A stretch of 28,035 nucleotides of DNA from a virus. The translations under genes were made by a program, and so were the position numbers. The first letter of the stretch is position 1. The number at the start of each line of letters is the position of its first letter. The stretch is from positions 1-28,035 of the IMG/VR virus record IMGVR_UViG_3300031565_000278. One strand, 5' to 3'. Under the pieces are notes generated by a model. That model worked only from the letters and a program-made list of their open reading frames with translations, was not told the DNA's origin and made no database searches. Positions 13,430 to 20,342 of the stretch are shown piece by piece.

Positions 13430-13839
13430 AGAAGGAATTTGAAACCACAATGAACGTCGTTTGCGCGTGGTGCGGGGCGGACCTGGGGACGAAGGACGGG
13501 AAGGGGGTCACGGGGACCACTCACGGGATATGTAAGGCTTGCGCGAAGAAGCTTCAACCGCCCGCCCGCTGGAACCTGGTTGGCCGCTTCTTGACCGCCC
13601 GCCGTATCCGCCGCGCATACCTGAAACGCCTGGAAAAAGAACACGCCGACTTGATTGAATTCGACCGCCAGGCCAACGAACGGGAAGACATTCGCCAGGC
13701 ATTCGAAGGGAACCCGACCCTTCAACTTTGGTCCGTCTTACATGGCAAGCCTGGCGTCAATTGGATTGACCTAAAAGTCGTCAACGTCCTTCAGGACCAC
13801 GCGAAGGACGACCCCGAAACCAAAGCCCGCTTGAATTGA
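13426..13839 (+). CDS. Small zinc-ribbon protein, 137 aa
   Basis: The start overlaps the lipoprotein stop (ATGA) and has GAAAGGGGGG upstream. A four-cysteine site is formed by C13-x2-C16 and C36-x2-C39 in 'VVCAWCGADLG...THGICKAC', the pattern of short zinc ribbons seen in many bacterial small proteins. A basic segment (RFLTARRIRRAYLKRLEKEH) and a helical C-terminus follow. The function is unknown. DNA or protein binding is plausible for a basic zinc-ribbon protein. It ends the P1 operon. The P2 promoter begins inside its last codons. Confidence 0.6.
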   Translation: MKKEFETTMNVVCAWCGADLGTKDGKGVTGTTHGICKACAKKLQPPARWNLVGRFLTARRIRRAYLKRLEKEHADLIEFDRQANEREDIRQAFEGNPTLQLWSVLHGKPGVNWIDLKVVNVLQDHAKDDPETKARLN

Positions 13840-13844
13840 CAAGG

Positions 13845-13874
13845 TTGACACGGGCATTACAACGGCGATACAAT
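13845..13874 (+). promoter_or_regulatory. Promoter P2 (sigma70-type)
   Basis: TTGACA (13845-13850), an 18-base spacer and TACAAT (13869-13874, 5/6 match) form a strong promoter. A second TTGACA lies at 13836-13841, 9 bases upstream. The first 17 bases are identical to P1. It drives the gene at 13931. Confidence 0.68.
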
Positions 13875-13900
13875 GGGGCCAGGGGTCAAAGCCTGGTCCC
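13875..13900 (+). promoter_or_regulatory. Dyad just after the P2 -10 box
   Basis: GGGGCCAGG (13875-13883) pairs with CCTGGTCCC (13892-13900), nine pairs with one G·T, around an 8-base loop. Because it covers the likely start point near 13881, it may serve as an operator. As RNA only part of the left arm would be transcribed. Confidence 0.4.
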
Positions 13901-13930
13901 AAATAACGAAAGGAAGGAAGGAAGGAAACC

Positions 13931-14062
13931 ATGAAAGGAAAGGAAGACAAATTCACTTGTTCGAACCAGTCGAACCACGTTTCGGCCTGGCCCGCATTCG
14001 ACCGAAAGCGTTGTCCAGATTGCGGGGAAGTTTACGTCCTGAAGGAAGGGGGTTCAAAATGA
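13931..14062 (+). CDS. 43-aa zinc-binding miniprotein
   Basis: A short frame opens with ATG after AAGGAAGGAAGGAAACC, a tandem repeated purine ribosome binding site, and ends in a TGA that overlaps the next start (ATGA at 14059-14062). The product contains C10, H16, C28 and C31 ('TCSNQSNH' then 'KRCPDCGEVYVL'), enough ligands for one zinc site, and the C-terminal 'RCPDCGEVY' half is a typical zinc-knuckle. Its promoter-proximal place after P2, with its own ribosome binding site and coupled stop, supports a real gene despite its size. The function is unknown. A regulatory or accessory role is possible. Confidence 0.6.
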   Translation: MKGKEDKFTCSNQSNHVSAWPAFDRKRCPDCGEVYVLKEGGSK

Positions 14063-15483
14063 TAATCGGACATTGCCCGCATGGGGAATTCGACCTGGAC
14101 AAAGGTTGCCCCGAATGTATCGAAGAACGCCGAAGGAAGGAAGCGGCTTTGGAAGCCGAACGGTCGGGGACGATACCCGAAGACACAAGCGTTCTTCCAA
14201 TGGACGCCGCCCTGGACGTCCCGCTTATCGTCAAGGTTCAATACTGGTCCGACGCGAAGGGCGAAGCCGCTGGCCGCGAATACTCATTCTTCACGGTTGA
14301 CCCGCTGGACGTCGGCGAATTCGTCCAGGTCCCGACCGCTTACGGGGCGACGAAGGCCAGGGTATCCGCCGTCAATATCCCCGACGCGGAAATCGCCGCC
14401 TTCAGGGACCGCGTCAAGACCATTCCGTCGGGGTCCATACGCCCCGACCCGTCCGTCCCAACCAACCAGGAAAGCGTCGAAATCGAAACGACCGAAGTCC
14501 CGTTCACTTTGCCCGAAAGTCAAGTCGGCGGTCCGAACCTATTCGCTGGAAACGCCCCAGGTCTTTTCGACCTGAAGCCCGAAGAACGCTTCCATTGCCC
14601 CGCCGATTGCGGCTTCAGCATTCCCGCGAACTATTCACACGACAACCCCGAACCTGGGGGTTGCGGCAACGAAGAAGCCGTCCCCGAAAACGCTTCCCTG
14701 GAAAACGACCCGACGCTTCCGCTTTGTCCAGGGTTCAAGCTGGCCCCGCCCGAACCCAATTACGAACCGCCCCAGGAAGAAGCAACCGTCGTCCTGGCCG
14801 TTGACCTGGAAGAAGGAACGGTTATCCCCCCCGCCTTGATAACGATTGAACGCCAGGTCGGGAAACCCGCCCCTGAATTGCTTCAGCTTTACAATGAAGC
14901 CGCGTCCCTTCTTCGGGTCGCGAAGGACCGCGTCATTGCCACGAACGAAGACCTGAAGCCCGCGACGAATGACCTGGCGATAATCGCGACTTGTAAAAAG
15001 GCAATGTTCGCCAGGAAGACCGAACTGGTCGGTCCCCTGAAGGCGAAGCTTGACCAGGTCAACCAGGCATTCAACGACATAATGTTTCCCGTCGAAGAAG
15101 CCGACCGATTGACCAGGGGGCAAGTCACGAAATACGACAACCAGGTTCGGGCCCAGGTCGCCGAAGCGCGACGGATTGAAGACGAAAAGTTCAAGCTGGC
15201 CCAGGAAGAAGCGGCCAACAACGGGACGGGGGAAATCACGGTCCCGTTAAACACGGCCCAGGCCCCGCCGCCCCCGCCCGAACGGACCCGAACGGACCTG
15301 GGGACCCTGGGGGGAAGGGACAACTGGAAGGCCCGCGTCGTATCCTTCAAGGACCTTGACGACGCTTACAAGCTGGCGGATATGCAAACGTTGAACGCGA
15401 AGGCCAGGTCCAGCAAAGGGACCGCCGTCATTCCAGGGGTCGAATTCTACAACGAACGGTCAACCACAATCAGAACGAAATAA
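14059..15483 (+). CDS. Phage coiled-coil protein with N-terminal zinc site, 474 aa
   Basis: The start at 14059 is chosen over an in-frame ATG at 13873 because GAAGGGGG precedes it and because the upstream part lies in the P2 leader. Residues 1-20 hold a Cys/His site (C6, H8, C17, C20) in 'GHCPHGEFDLDKGCPEC'. About 50-115 is a beta-rich domain ('REYSFFTVDPLDVGEFVQVP...ARVSAVNI'). A second Cys-rich region lies near 180-230. About 280-400 is a long charged coiled coil, and the end ('NAKARSSKGTAVIPGVEFYNE') matches a C-terminal tail common to phage coiled-coil proteins found near recombination or replication genes. The biochemical role is not known. Confidence 0.62.
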   Translation: MIIGHCPHGEFDLDKGCPECIEERRRKEAALEAERSGTIPEDTSVLPMDAALDVPLIVKVQYWSDAKGEAAGREYSFFTVDPLDVGEFVQVPTAYGATKARVSAVNIPDAEIAAFRDRVKTIPSGSIRPDPSVPTNQESVEIETTEVPFTLPESQVGGPNLFAGNAPGLFDLKPEERFHCPADCGFSIPANYSHDNPEPGGCGNEEAVPENASLENDPTLPLCPGFKLAPPEPNYEPPQEEATVVLAVDLEEGTVIPPALITIERQVGKPAPELLQLYNEAASLLRVAKDRVIATNEDLKPATNDLAIIATCKKAMFARKTELVGPLKAKLDQVNQAFNDIMFPVEEADRLTRGQVTKYDNQVRAQVAEARRIEDEKFKLAQEEAANNGTGEITVPLNTAQAPPPPPERTRTDLGTLGGRDNWKARVVSFKDLDDAYKLADMQTLNAKARSSKGTAVIPGVEFYNERSTTIRTK

Positions 15484-15500
15484 AAGGGGGAAATGAAACC

Positions 15501-16217
15501 ATGACGAAGAAACTTACGAACCAGCAAAAGACGGAAAAGAAGGCGGAACGCCGCAAGTCGAACCAGCAAAAGGCCCCGTCCACGATGAAGACCACGGTCA
15601 ACGTCCCAAAGCCTGAAGGGAAGGTCACGACCGACCCCGACGTCAACCTTTGCGATACTTGCGCGTTCGAATTCGGCGAATGCGAAGGGACCCCGAAATT
15701 CGGGGAAGAAGAAGGTTCCGACCGCGTTGTCGAATGTAAGACCTGGGCGAACGTTGACACTTTCCCGACCGCCGACCAGGGGAAGAAGAACCCGCCCGCG
15801 GAACCGCCCCAGGGGGAAGGTCCCGACGCCGCCCATGACGGCGACGACAAGGGTCCGAATGAGCCTGGCGGGGACCAGGGGGAACCCCGCGTTTGTGACG
15901 TCGAACACCTGGGGAATTATCCCCGTTGTTTCGAAGATTGCCCGAAGGACGAATGCGACGGAAAGCCCGCCGAACTGAACCACTTGAACGAAGGCGAAGG
16001 GGAAGCGGACCTGGCAACCATGCGGGCCGACCTTCCCGCCCGTCCCGACCCGAAGCGGTTCCAGGAAGACACGACCGACCGCGGGGCTTGTCCAGGTTGC
16101 GAACGGCCGCTGAAGCGGACCGCCTTCAACCGATACCGTGACGCTATCCGTTGCACGAACCCGCGTTGCCCGCAATACAGGGCGGTCGTCAAGACCGTCG
16201 GAACGGGGGTCCTATAA
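15501..16217 (+). CDS. Cysteine-rich acidic protein with several zinc sites, 238 aa
   Basis: The ATG is preceded by AAAAGGGGGAAATGAAACC. The protein has a Lys/Gln-rich N-terminus (residues 1-30), then Cys clusters: C51-x2-C54 with C61 and C79, a second around residues 130-155 ('VCDVEHLGNYPRCFEDCPKDEC') and a third at the C-terminus ('GACPGCERPLKR...IRCTNPRCPQ'). A central acidic Pro/Gly-rich linker separates the first two. The last site resembles the zinc ribbon of topoisomerase-like or transcription-factor-like proteins, but no named family is recognised. It overlaps the next start by TAATG. Confidence 0.55.
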   Translation: MTKKLTNQQKTEKKAERRKSNQQKAPSTMKTTVNVPKPEGKVTTDPDVNLCDTCAFEFGECEGTPKFGEEEGSDRVVECKTWANVDTFPTADQGKKNPPAEPPQGEGPDAAHDGDDKGPNEPGGDQGEPRVCDVEHLGNYPRCFEDCPKDECDGKPAELNHLNEGEGEADLATMRADLPARPDPKRFQEDTTDRGACPGCERPLKRTAFNRYRDAIRCTNPRCPQYRAVVKTVGTGVL

Positions 16218-17089
16218 TGGCCGACCGACCGCAAGGAACGACAATCCCGAAGCAACGCCTTTCAATAACGAATATCGAAATGGACGTCCCCTATTCCCAG
16301 GGGACGAAGCAACTGGACCGCGTTCACGCCGTCAACCTTTCCCTTCCTGAAGGCGACCCAATGGCGGGGAAGGACCTTCGCTTGACTATCTTCAACGGGG
16401 ACCTGAAGACCTTCGTCCGCGGGAAGACGAACCTTGTCGCCGACATTGAAGAACGCCCCAGGCCCGAAAGCGATTATGGTCCCGACCGAACCATTGTCCA
16501 GGTATATGACGACCAGGGTCAACCCGTTTCCAGGAAGCAATTCGGCGGCGGGGGCGGTTCCTGGAAGCGAAGCCTGGAAGACGACCTGGCCCTGGAAGCC
16601 GTCAAGCGGCTTTCCATTGAAGGACAAACGGCAATCGCCCAGGTCGGGGGATTGTTGACAAGCCCCGCCGACTTGAACCTGGAAGAACTGGCCCTGGACC
16701 CTGAAATCTGGACCCGTATCCTGGGGAAGTATTGGAAGGCCGTCGAACAATCCCTTGACAACTTCCTGGCGAAACCGACCCAGGCAACCGCGGCAAAGCC
16801 CGTCCAGCGGGCCCAGGATACACGACAAGCGGTTCAACCGCCCGCGGGGGTATCGAAGGACAATCCGCCGCCCCCCGACCCCGTCAAACACGTCGGGGAC
16901 CTATTGACCAGGGCGGCGAAACTGGTCCCGCCCGTCAACCCCGCGGAAGTCGCGCAAGCTTGCCAGGTCGAACGCGCCGACCAGTTGACCGACCTGGAAG
17001 ACGCCTGGAAGAAGGTCCAGGCATATTCGAAGAAGAAGAAGGACCCGTCCGACCCTGAATGGGACAAGCTAACCAGGGACGGGAATTGA
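16217..17089 (+). CDS. Hypothetical phage protein in replication/recombination region, 290 aa
   Basis: The start is the ATG overlapping the upstream TAA (TAATG). A longer frame from 16151 would run over the previous gene and is rejected. The N-terminal half is beta-rich with a 'DRVHAVNLSLPEGD' strand and a 'DRTIVQVYDDQGQPVSRKQFGGGGGSW' segment. The middle is a long helical stretch (LALEAVKRLSIEGQTAIAQVGGLL), and the C-terminal third is Pro/Ala-rich with a final charged helix. No catalytic motif is visible. Weak resemblance of the N-terminal part to OB-like single-strand-binding proteins is speculation. It is coupled to the HNH gene. Confidence 0.5.
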   Translation: MADRPQGTTIPKQRLSITNIEMDVPYSQGTKQLDRVHAVNLSLPEGDPMAGKDLRLTIFNGDLKTFVRGKTNLVADIEERPRPESDYGPDRTIVQVYDDQGQPVSRKQFGGGGGSWKRSLEDDLALEAVKRLSIEGQTAIAQVGGLLTSPADLNLEELALDPEIWTRILGKYWKAVEQSLDNFLAKPTQATAAKPVQRAQDTRQAVQPPAGVSKDNPPPPDPVKHVGDLLTRAAKLVPPVNPAEVAQACQVERADQLTDLEDAWKKVQAYSKKKKDPSDPEWDKLTRDGN

Positions 17090-17538
17090 AACCAGGCAAG
17101 CCGCTTCAGCGGCGAACGCCTTTGAAAAGGACGCCCTTCCGTCGAAGGCGGGGCGTCCTTCCTATGCCCGCCGCGGACCCGCCGCCGACTAGGGCCCAGG
17201 TCAAGCGTCGGAAGGAAGAACTGGCCCGCCGTCGGAAACTGAAGCGGGAACTTCTTCTTGAATGCCCCAGGGACGGCGACGTTATCCTTTGCCCGCGTTG
17301 CCTGAAGCGACCAGACTTCCGCGGCCTTCAACTGGTCCACAAGGTCGCGCTTTCCGCTTGCGGGAAAACGACCCGCGACAATTGCGTCATTCGTTGCGCG
17401 CCTTGCCACTTCGGACACGGCGAACCCTGGTCCCATAGGACCGAAGGAAAACCAGGGAAAGGGGACCCTTCCGAAAAGGGGCCTTCCCAAATATTCGACC
17501 AGGGCGGAATTCCAGGGGACGCTTCGGGCTTGACATAG
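17086..17538 (+). CDS. HNH endonuclease, 150 aa, TTG start
   Basis: The TTG at 17086 overlaps the upstream TGA (TTGA) and gives 'MKPGKPLQRRTPLKRTPFRR', an N-terminus typical of phage HNH proteins. The in-frame ATG at 17059 would add residues overlapping the previous gene. The HNH core lies at residues 69-111: C69-x2-C72, then His85 in 'LQLVHKVALS', Asn99 in 'TTRDNC', and C104-x2-C107-H108 with H111. This matches zinc-stabilised HNH nucleases that make DNA nicks or breaks using one metal ion. Possible roles are recombination, packaging-related cleavage or homing. The Lys/Arg-rich first 55 residues suit DNA binding. Promoter P3 begins inside its last codons. Confidence 0.78.
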   Translation: MKPGKPLQRRTPLKRTPFRRRRGVLPMPAADPPPTRAQVKRRKEELARRRKLKRELLLECPRDGDVILCPRCLKRPDFRGLQLVHKVALSACGKTTRDNCVIRCAPCHFGHGEPWSHRTEGKPGKGDPSEKGPSQIFDQGGIPGDASGLT

Positions 17539-17559
17539 GCGGGACGCGGGCGTTACAAT
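17530..17559 (+). promoter_or_regulatory. Promoter P3 (sigma70-type)
   Basis: TTGACA (17530-17535) overlaps the stop region of the HNH gene. An 18-base spacer leads to TACAAT (17554-17559). The sequence CGGGCGTTACAAT just before and within the -10 box resembles the CGGGCATTACA shared by P1 and P2. It drives the gene at 17583 with a short leader. Confidence 0.66.
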
Positions 17560-17582
17560 CAGGAAAACGAAAGGGGGTTCAA

Positions 17583-17792
17583 ATGGTAAACAAGACCGAA
17601 CACAAGAAGGGCAAAGTCGCCCCTGGCAAGGTCAATCGGAACTGGCGAATTGACGTCGGGATTGACCGAATGCTTCACGACGAAGCGGTCCGCCTGGGTT
17701 ACGGCGAACATGGCGTCGCGTTGTTTGTTATCACTCATTTTACGCGATACTTCAACGGCGAAACTATCCGACGGGACCCGTCAAATTTTTAA
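17583..17792 (+). CDS. Small hypothetical protein, first gene after P3, 69 aa
   Basis: The ATG follows GAAAGGGGGTTCAA. The 69-residue product has a basic Lys-rich N-terminus (residues 1-18) and then 'RIDVGIDRMLHDEAVRLGYGEHGVALFVITHFTRYF', a helical part that could be a small DNA-binding fold, ending with a short Arg-rich tail. No family is recognised. Being promoter-proximal and small, it could be a regulator, but nothing in the sequence demonstrates this. A hairpin separates it from the next gene. Confidence 0.5.
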   Translation: MVNKTEHKKGKVAPGKVNRNWRIDVGIDRMLHDEAVRLGYGEHGVALFVITHFTRYFNGETIRRDPSNF

Positions 17793-17800
17793 GGCGGGTT

Positions 17801-17820
17801 CCCTTTTTATCCGAAAAGGG
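17801..17820 (+). promoter_or_regulatory. Hairpin occluding the ribosome binding site of the next gene
   Basis: CCCTTTT (17801-17807) pairs with AAAAGGG (17814-17820) with a 6-base loop. The right arm is the start of the AAAAGGGGG ribosome binding site (17814-17822) of the gene at 17828, so folding would hide it. It could provide conditional translation or act as a bidirectional weak terminator. Confidence 0.45.
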
Positions 17821-17827
17821 GGAATAT

Positions 17828-18559
17828 ATGATGGTCAAGAAGACCGAAAGCAAGCCCGAAACCACGAACAAGGCCGAAGTCACAACCACGAAGAAGACCG
17901 AAGTCATTCAACCGCTGGCCGTATCAATTACATTCAACGGCATTTCAAATCTGAAGCTTCCGATTGCCCTGGACGACAAAGGCCACCTGGTCGTCGGGGT
18001 CCAGTTCGTCGCAAGGGTTGACCCCTTCGAAATCTTCCGCCTGGTCAACTTATTGAACCAACCGAACGGGGGCCTTTCCGCGACAATCGCGTCGCCTCAA
18101 TCGGCAATGGACTTCAAGTTCGACCCGAAGGCGAAGACCGTCGAAGTCCTTCAGGCCGCCGTTCCCGCCACGATTCCCCAGGGGAAGGCCCAGGAAAAGA
18201 AGACGGGCAAGTCCAGTCCGAAGGAAACGACCGCCGTCCAGGTCGTTCAACCCGAAGAACTGGTCAAGATACACGGCGTCACGTTCAACCATATTCCCGA
18301 AGAAAAGCTTCCCTTCGGCGTCCTGATTGAATACGTCAACGGGACGGGGGAAATCAAGTCGGCCGCTGGCCGCGGAATGAGCCCGACCGAAGCCGTCGTA
18401 TCGGGCGTCAAGAATTGCGGGGCCGTCGCCCAGGAACTTTCGGAACCGTTCGAAATCAGCGCGGCCCTGGACCTTCTGGAACCGTCGCCCGAAGGAAACA
18501 AGCTTATTCGGGTATTGGAAGTCGGTTCGTTCGACATTGAAAAGCCAAAGGGGGAATAA
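17828..18559 (+). CDS. Hypothetical replication-region protein, 243 aa
   Basis: ATGATG after AAAAGGGGG; either Met could start it. Residues 1-30 are a Lys/Thr-rich charged tail. The rest is an alpha/beta protein with 'AVSITFNGISNLKLPIALDDKGHLVVGVQF' and 'KFDPKAKTVEVLQA' strands, a Lys-rich linker near residues 118-135, and a second domain ('VKIHGVTFNHIPEEKLPFGVLIEYVNGTGEI', then helices). No known motif is seen. It sits directly upstream of the replication initiator in the P3 operon, so a part in DNA replication or recombination is possible. This is inference from place only. Confidence 0.5.
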   Translation: MMVKKTESKPETTNKAEVTTTKKTEVIQPLAVSITFNGISNLKLPIALDDKGHLVVGVQFVARVDPFEIFRLVNLLNQPNGGLSATIASPQSAMDFKFDPKAKTVEVLQAAVPATIPQGKAQEKKTGKSSPKETTAVQVVQPEELVKIHGVTFNHIPEEKLPFGVLIEYVNGTGEIKSAAGRGMSPTEAVVSGVKNCGAVAQELSEPFEISAALDLLEPSPEGNKLIRVLEVGSFDIEKPKGE

Positions 18560-18562
18560 AGT

Positions 18563-19462
18563 ATGGGGGCCGAAAGTCGCTTACTATACGACGAACGGCC
18601 GCTGGTCCTTATTCCCGAACTGGCGCGGTTGCTGAAGGGGGTCCCAGGGTTCAACGGCATTGACGAAGCCCTGGTCCTTCAACAAGTCCACTATTGGGTT
18701 ATATTGAACCAGCGGGCGGGCCGCAACGAACAAGACGGCTTCTTCTGGACGTATAACACGTTCGCCGCCTGGTCCGAACAATTCGCGAACTTGTGGTCCG
18801 TTTCCACTTTGAAGCGGATATTCGCGCGTCTGGAAAAGGCGGGCTTCCTGGTCAAAGGGCGGTTCAACAAGTCGAACATTGACCGAACGAAATGGTATCG
18901 GGTCAACCATGAAAGGCTTTCCCTATTGTGTCAAATTGACCCTTCCGTAAGTGTCAATATGGACCTTCCATTGGGTCAACTTGACCCGTTGCATAGTGTC
19001 AACCCGACACTTACGGACCAGGCACAAGCTACGCACGAAAACCCGTTACCAGAGAGTAACCAGAAACAAACTTCAGAGAGTAACAACAGAGAAGAACAAG
19101 GGGCTTCTTCGAAGGCCCCCCGCGCCAATGTGAAACGGGATTATTCAGTCTTCTTTGAAGGAATGCAAGTCTTCTTCAACTATCCGACGTTGACGGACAA
19201 GGACCCTATTCCGAACCACGGGAAGGAAGCGAAAGCCATTGCGCGAATGCTTCAACGGGGGTATTCTGAAGGCGACATAATGGACGCCTGGAAAGCGAAA
19301 TGTTCGTCGCGCGGCGTGAATGGGAAGCCCGTCTTCGTGTCAATGGTATATGTCAATGAAGACATTGGAAAGCCGACCCGACCGATATTCGGCCGCCAGG
19401 CTTCCCTTCTTCCGACCGAAGGCGACCTGGTCGCCCAGGCGAAGGAAAGGGGGCTGAATTGA
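18563..19462 (+). CDS. Phage replication initiator (lambda O-like role), winged-helix, 299 aa
   Basis: The ATG follows AAAGGGGGAATAAAGT. Residues about 10-120 resemble the N-terminal winged-helix domain of phage replisome organizers: 'DEALVLQQVHYWV', 'DGFFWTYNTFAAWSEQFANLWSVSTLKRIFARLEKAGFLVKGRFN' and 'DRTKWYRVNHE', the typical plasmid/phage initiator pattern. A low-complexity linker (about 121-195) is encoded by iteron-like DNA. The C-terminal part (about 196-299) is a helical domain likely to contact the helicase loader, whose gene follows and overlaps by TTGA. The protein would bind the origin inside its own gene and open it. The family call is from the motif pattern. Confidence 0.75.
   Translation: MGAESRLLYDERPLVLIPELARLLKGVPGFNGIDEALVLQQVHYWVILNQRAGRNEQDGFFWTYNTFAAWSEQFANLWSVSTLKRIFARLEKAGFLVKGRFNKSNIDRTKWYRVNHERLSLLCQIDPSVSVNMDLPLGQLDPLHSVNPTLTDQAQATHENPLPESNQKQTSESNNREEQGASSKAPRANVKRDYSVFFEGMQVFFNYPTLTDKDPIPNHGKEAKAIARMLQRGYSEGDIMDAWKAKCSSRGVNGKPVFVSMVYVNEDIGKPTRPIFGRQASLLPTEGDLVAQAKERGLN
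18928..19097 (+). other. Putative phage replication origin: four iterons plus AT-richer repeat region
   Basis: Within the initiator gene, four units with the core G(T/G)GTCAA begin at 18928, 18951, 18973 and 18996, 22-23 bases apart. Two are dyads of the form GGGTCAA-C-TTGACCC. A 12-base inverted repeat TCCGTAAGTGTC (18944-18955) / GACACTTACGGA (19006-19017) embraces units 2-4. Directly downstream an A-rich stretch carries CAGAGAGTAAC at 19050 and 19074 and a variant CAGAGAAGAAC at 19087. This is the layout of the lambda ori: iterons followed by an easily melted region inside the initiator gene. Confidence 0.7.
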
Positions 19463-20046
19463 ACGAAGAAGAAAAGCGGGAACTGTTTTGGAAGCAACGG
19501 GTCGAAGGTAACGTCCAGGCGTCGCGGGTCCCGAAGTCAAGCCGCGGGTTGAAGTTCAAGAACTTGACGGAAACCGAAGGCAACCGAAAGGCCATACGGA
19601 CCGCGACGGACTTCCTGGTCGAAAGGATTGACCCGCCGCTTCTTCTTTTCATTGGCGTTCCAGGCGTCGGCAAAACGACCCTGGCATACCTTATCGCCTG
19701 GGGGTTCCTGGAAGCGGGCGAAACCGTCATATACTACCAGGCGGAAGAACTATTGAACGACCTTCAATCGAAGCTGGAAGACGGGAAGGAATACGGCCGC
19801 TTCTGGTCCAGGTTGAAGGCCGCCGACCTGGTTGTCCTGGACGACCTGGGGGCCCACAATCGAACGGCCTGGCGGGACGCCCAACTGGACGCCCTGGTTG
19901 ACTACCGATACCGCGAACGCCTTCCCCTGGTTATGACAGCGAACAAGCTGGCGGACCAGTCCGAACGTATCCTGGACCGCGTCAAGGAAGGCGCGTCGGC
20001 CGTGATAACTGGCGAAAGCTGGCGCGGGAAGGGGAAGACCAAATGA
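19459..20046 (+). CDS. DnaC-like AAA+ helicase loader, 195 aa
   Basis: It starts with TTG overlapping the upstream TGA (TTGA). Its ribosome binding site is the GAAAGGGGG at about 19446-19453. The protein has a Walker A motif GVPGVGKT at residues 66-73, Walker B LVVLDD at 124-129, a sensor-like VMTAN at 158-162, and Arg-rich 'SERILDRVKEG' near 168-178, the standard layout of DnaC/IstB-type loaders. At 195 residues it is shorter than DnaC (245), with a reduced N-terminal region. It would load the host replicative helicase onto DNA opened by the neighbouring initiator. The C-terminus is basic. The gene overlaps the next by ATGA. Confidence 0.82.
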   Translation: MNEEEKRELFWKQRVEGNVQASRVPKSSRGLKFKNLTETEGNRKAIRTATDFLVERIDPPLLLFIGVPGVGKTTLAYLIAWGFLEAGETVIYYQAEELLNDLQSKLEDGKEYGRFWSRLKAADLVVLDDLGAHNRTAWRDAQLDALVDYRYRERLPLVMTANKLADQSERILDRVKEGASAVITGESWRGKGKTK

Positions 20047-20342
20047 CGTTCACAATGAAGAATTATTATGCCAACCTTCGCCGCGGGGATTGTCCCCAAT
20101 GCGGCCGCCTCAGGGACGCCGACGGCTTCCTTTGTCAAAGTTGCCTGGAAGGGAACCGCCGCCGCCTGGCCCTGGTCCCCAGGGAATTGAAAGCCGAATA
20201 TCGGCGGACCTATAAGGAACGGAACCGAAAGGCGGGGCTTTGCCCGCGTTGCGGGAAGCCGCCCGCGCCTGGTCGGGTCCATTGCCGAATTTGCCTGAAA
20301 AAAGAATTCGCCGCCCGTCGGCGAAAGGGGGTTCTGGTATGA
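20043..20342 (+). CDS. Double zinc-ribbon protein, 99 aa
   Basis: The start overlaps the loader stop (ATGA). It contains two complete four-cysteine sites: C17-x2-C20 with C31-x2-C34, and C67-x2-C70 with C81-x2-C84, joined by a basic helical linker (RRLALVPRELKAEYRRTYKERNRK). It is rich in Arg and Lys, so nucleic acid binding is likely. It sits between the helicase loader and the RuvC-like resolvase in tight overlap with both, suggesting a replication or recombination accessory. No named family is recognised. Confidence 0.65.
   Translation: MTFTMKNYYANLRRGDCPQCGRLRDADGFLCQSCLEGNRRRLALVPRELKAEYRRTYKERNRKAGLCPRCGKPPAPGRVHCRICLKKEFAARRRKGVLV

Noticed and set aside
13873-14058. Upstream in-frame extension of the coiled-coil protein
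   Set aside because: The ATG at 13873 lies in the P2 -10 box and has no ribosome binding site; the start at 14059 has GAAGGGGG and couples to the 43-residue gene.
15447-16175. Minus-strand open frame of 242 codons
   Set aside because: Opposite the Cys-rich gene at 15501, whose codon pattern and ribosome binding site are convincing; the reverse product is low-complexity Val/Arg/Phe-rich.
17059-17085. ATG start of the HNH nuclease
   Set aside because: It would overlap the upstream gene without a need; TTG at 17086 gives the usual N-terminus of phage HNH proteins and a TTGA coupling as in two other genes here.
18928-19010. CRISPR-like array from regularly spaced repeats
   Set aside because: Repeats are short, degenerate and only four, with spacers that are part of a coding gene; the pattern fits iterons.
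20240-20338. Longer start for the resolvase gene
   Set aside because: It overlaps the double zinc-ribbon gene; the true start has a ribosome binding site and begins just before the catalytic strand.
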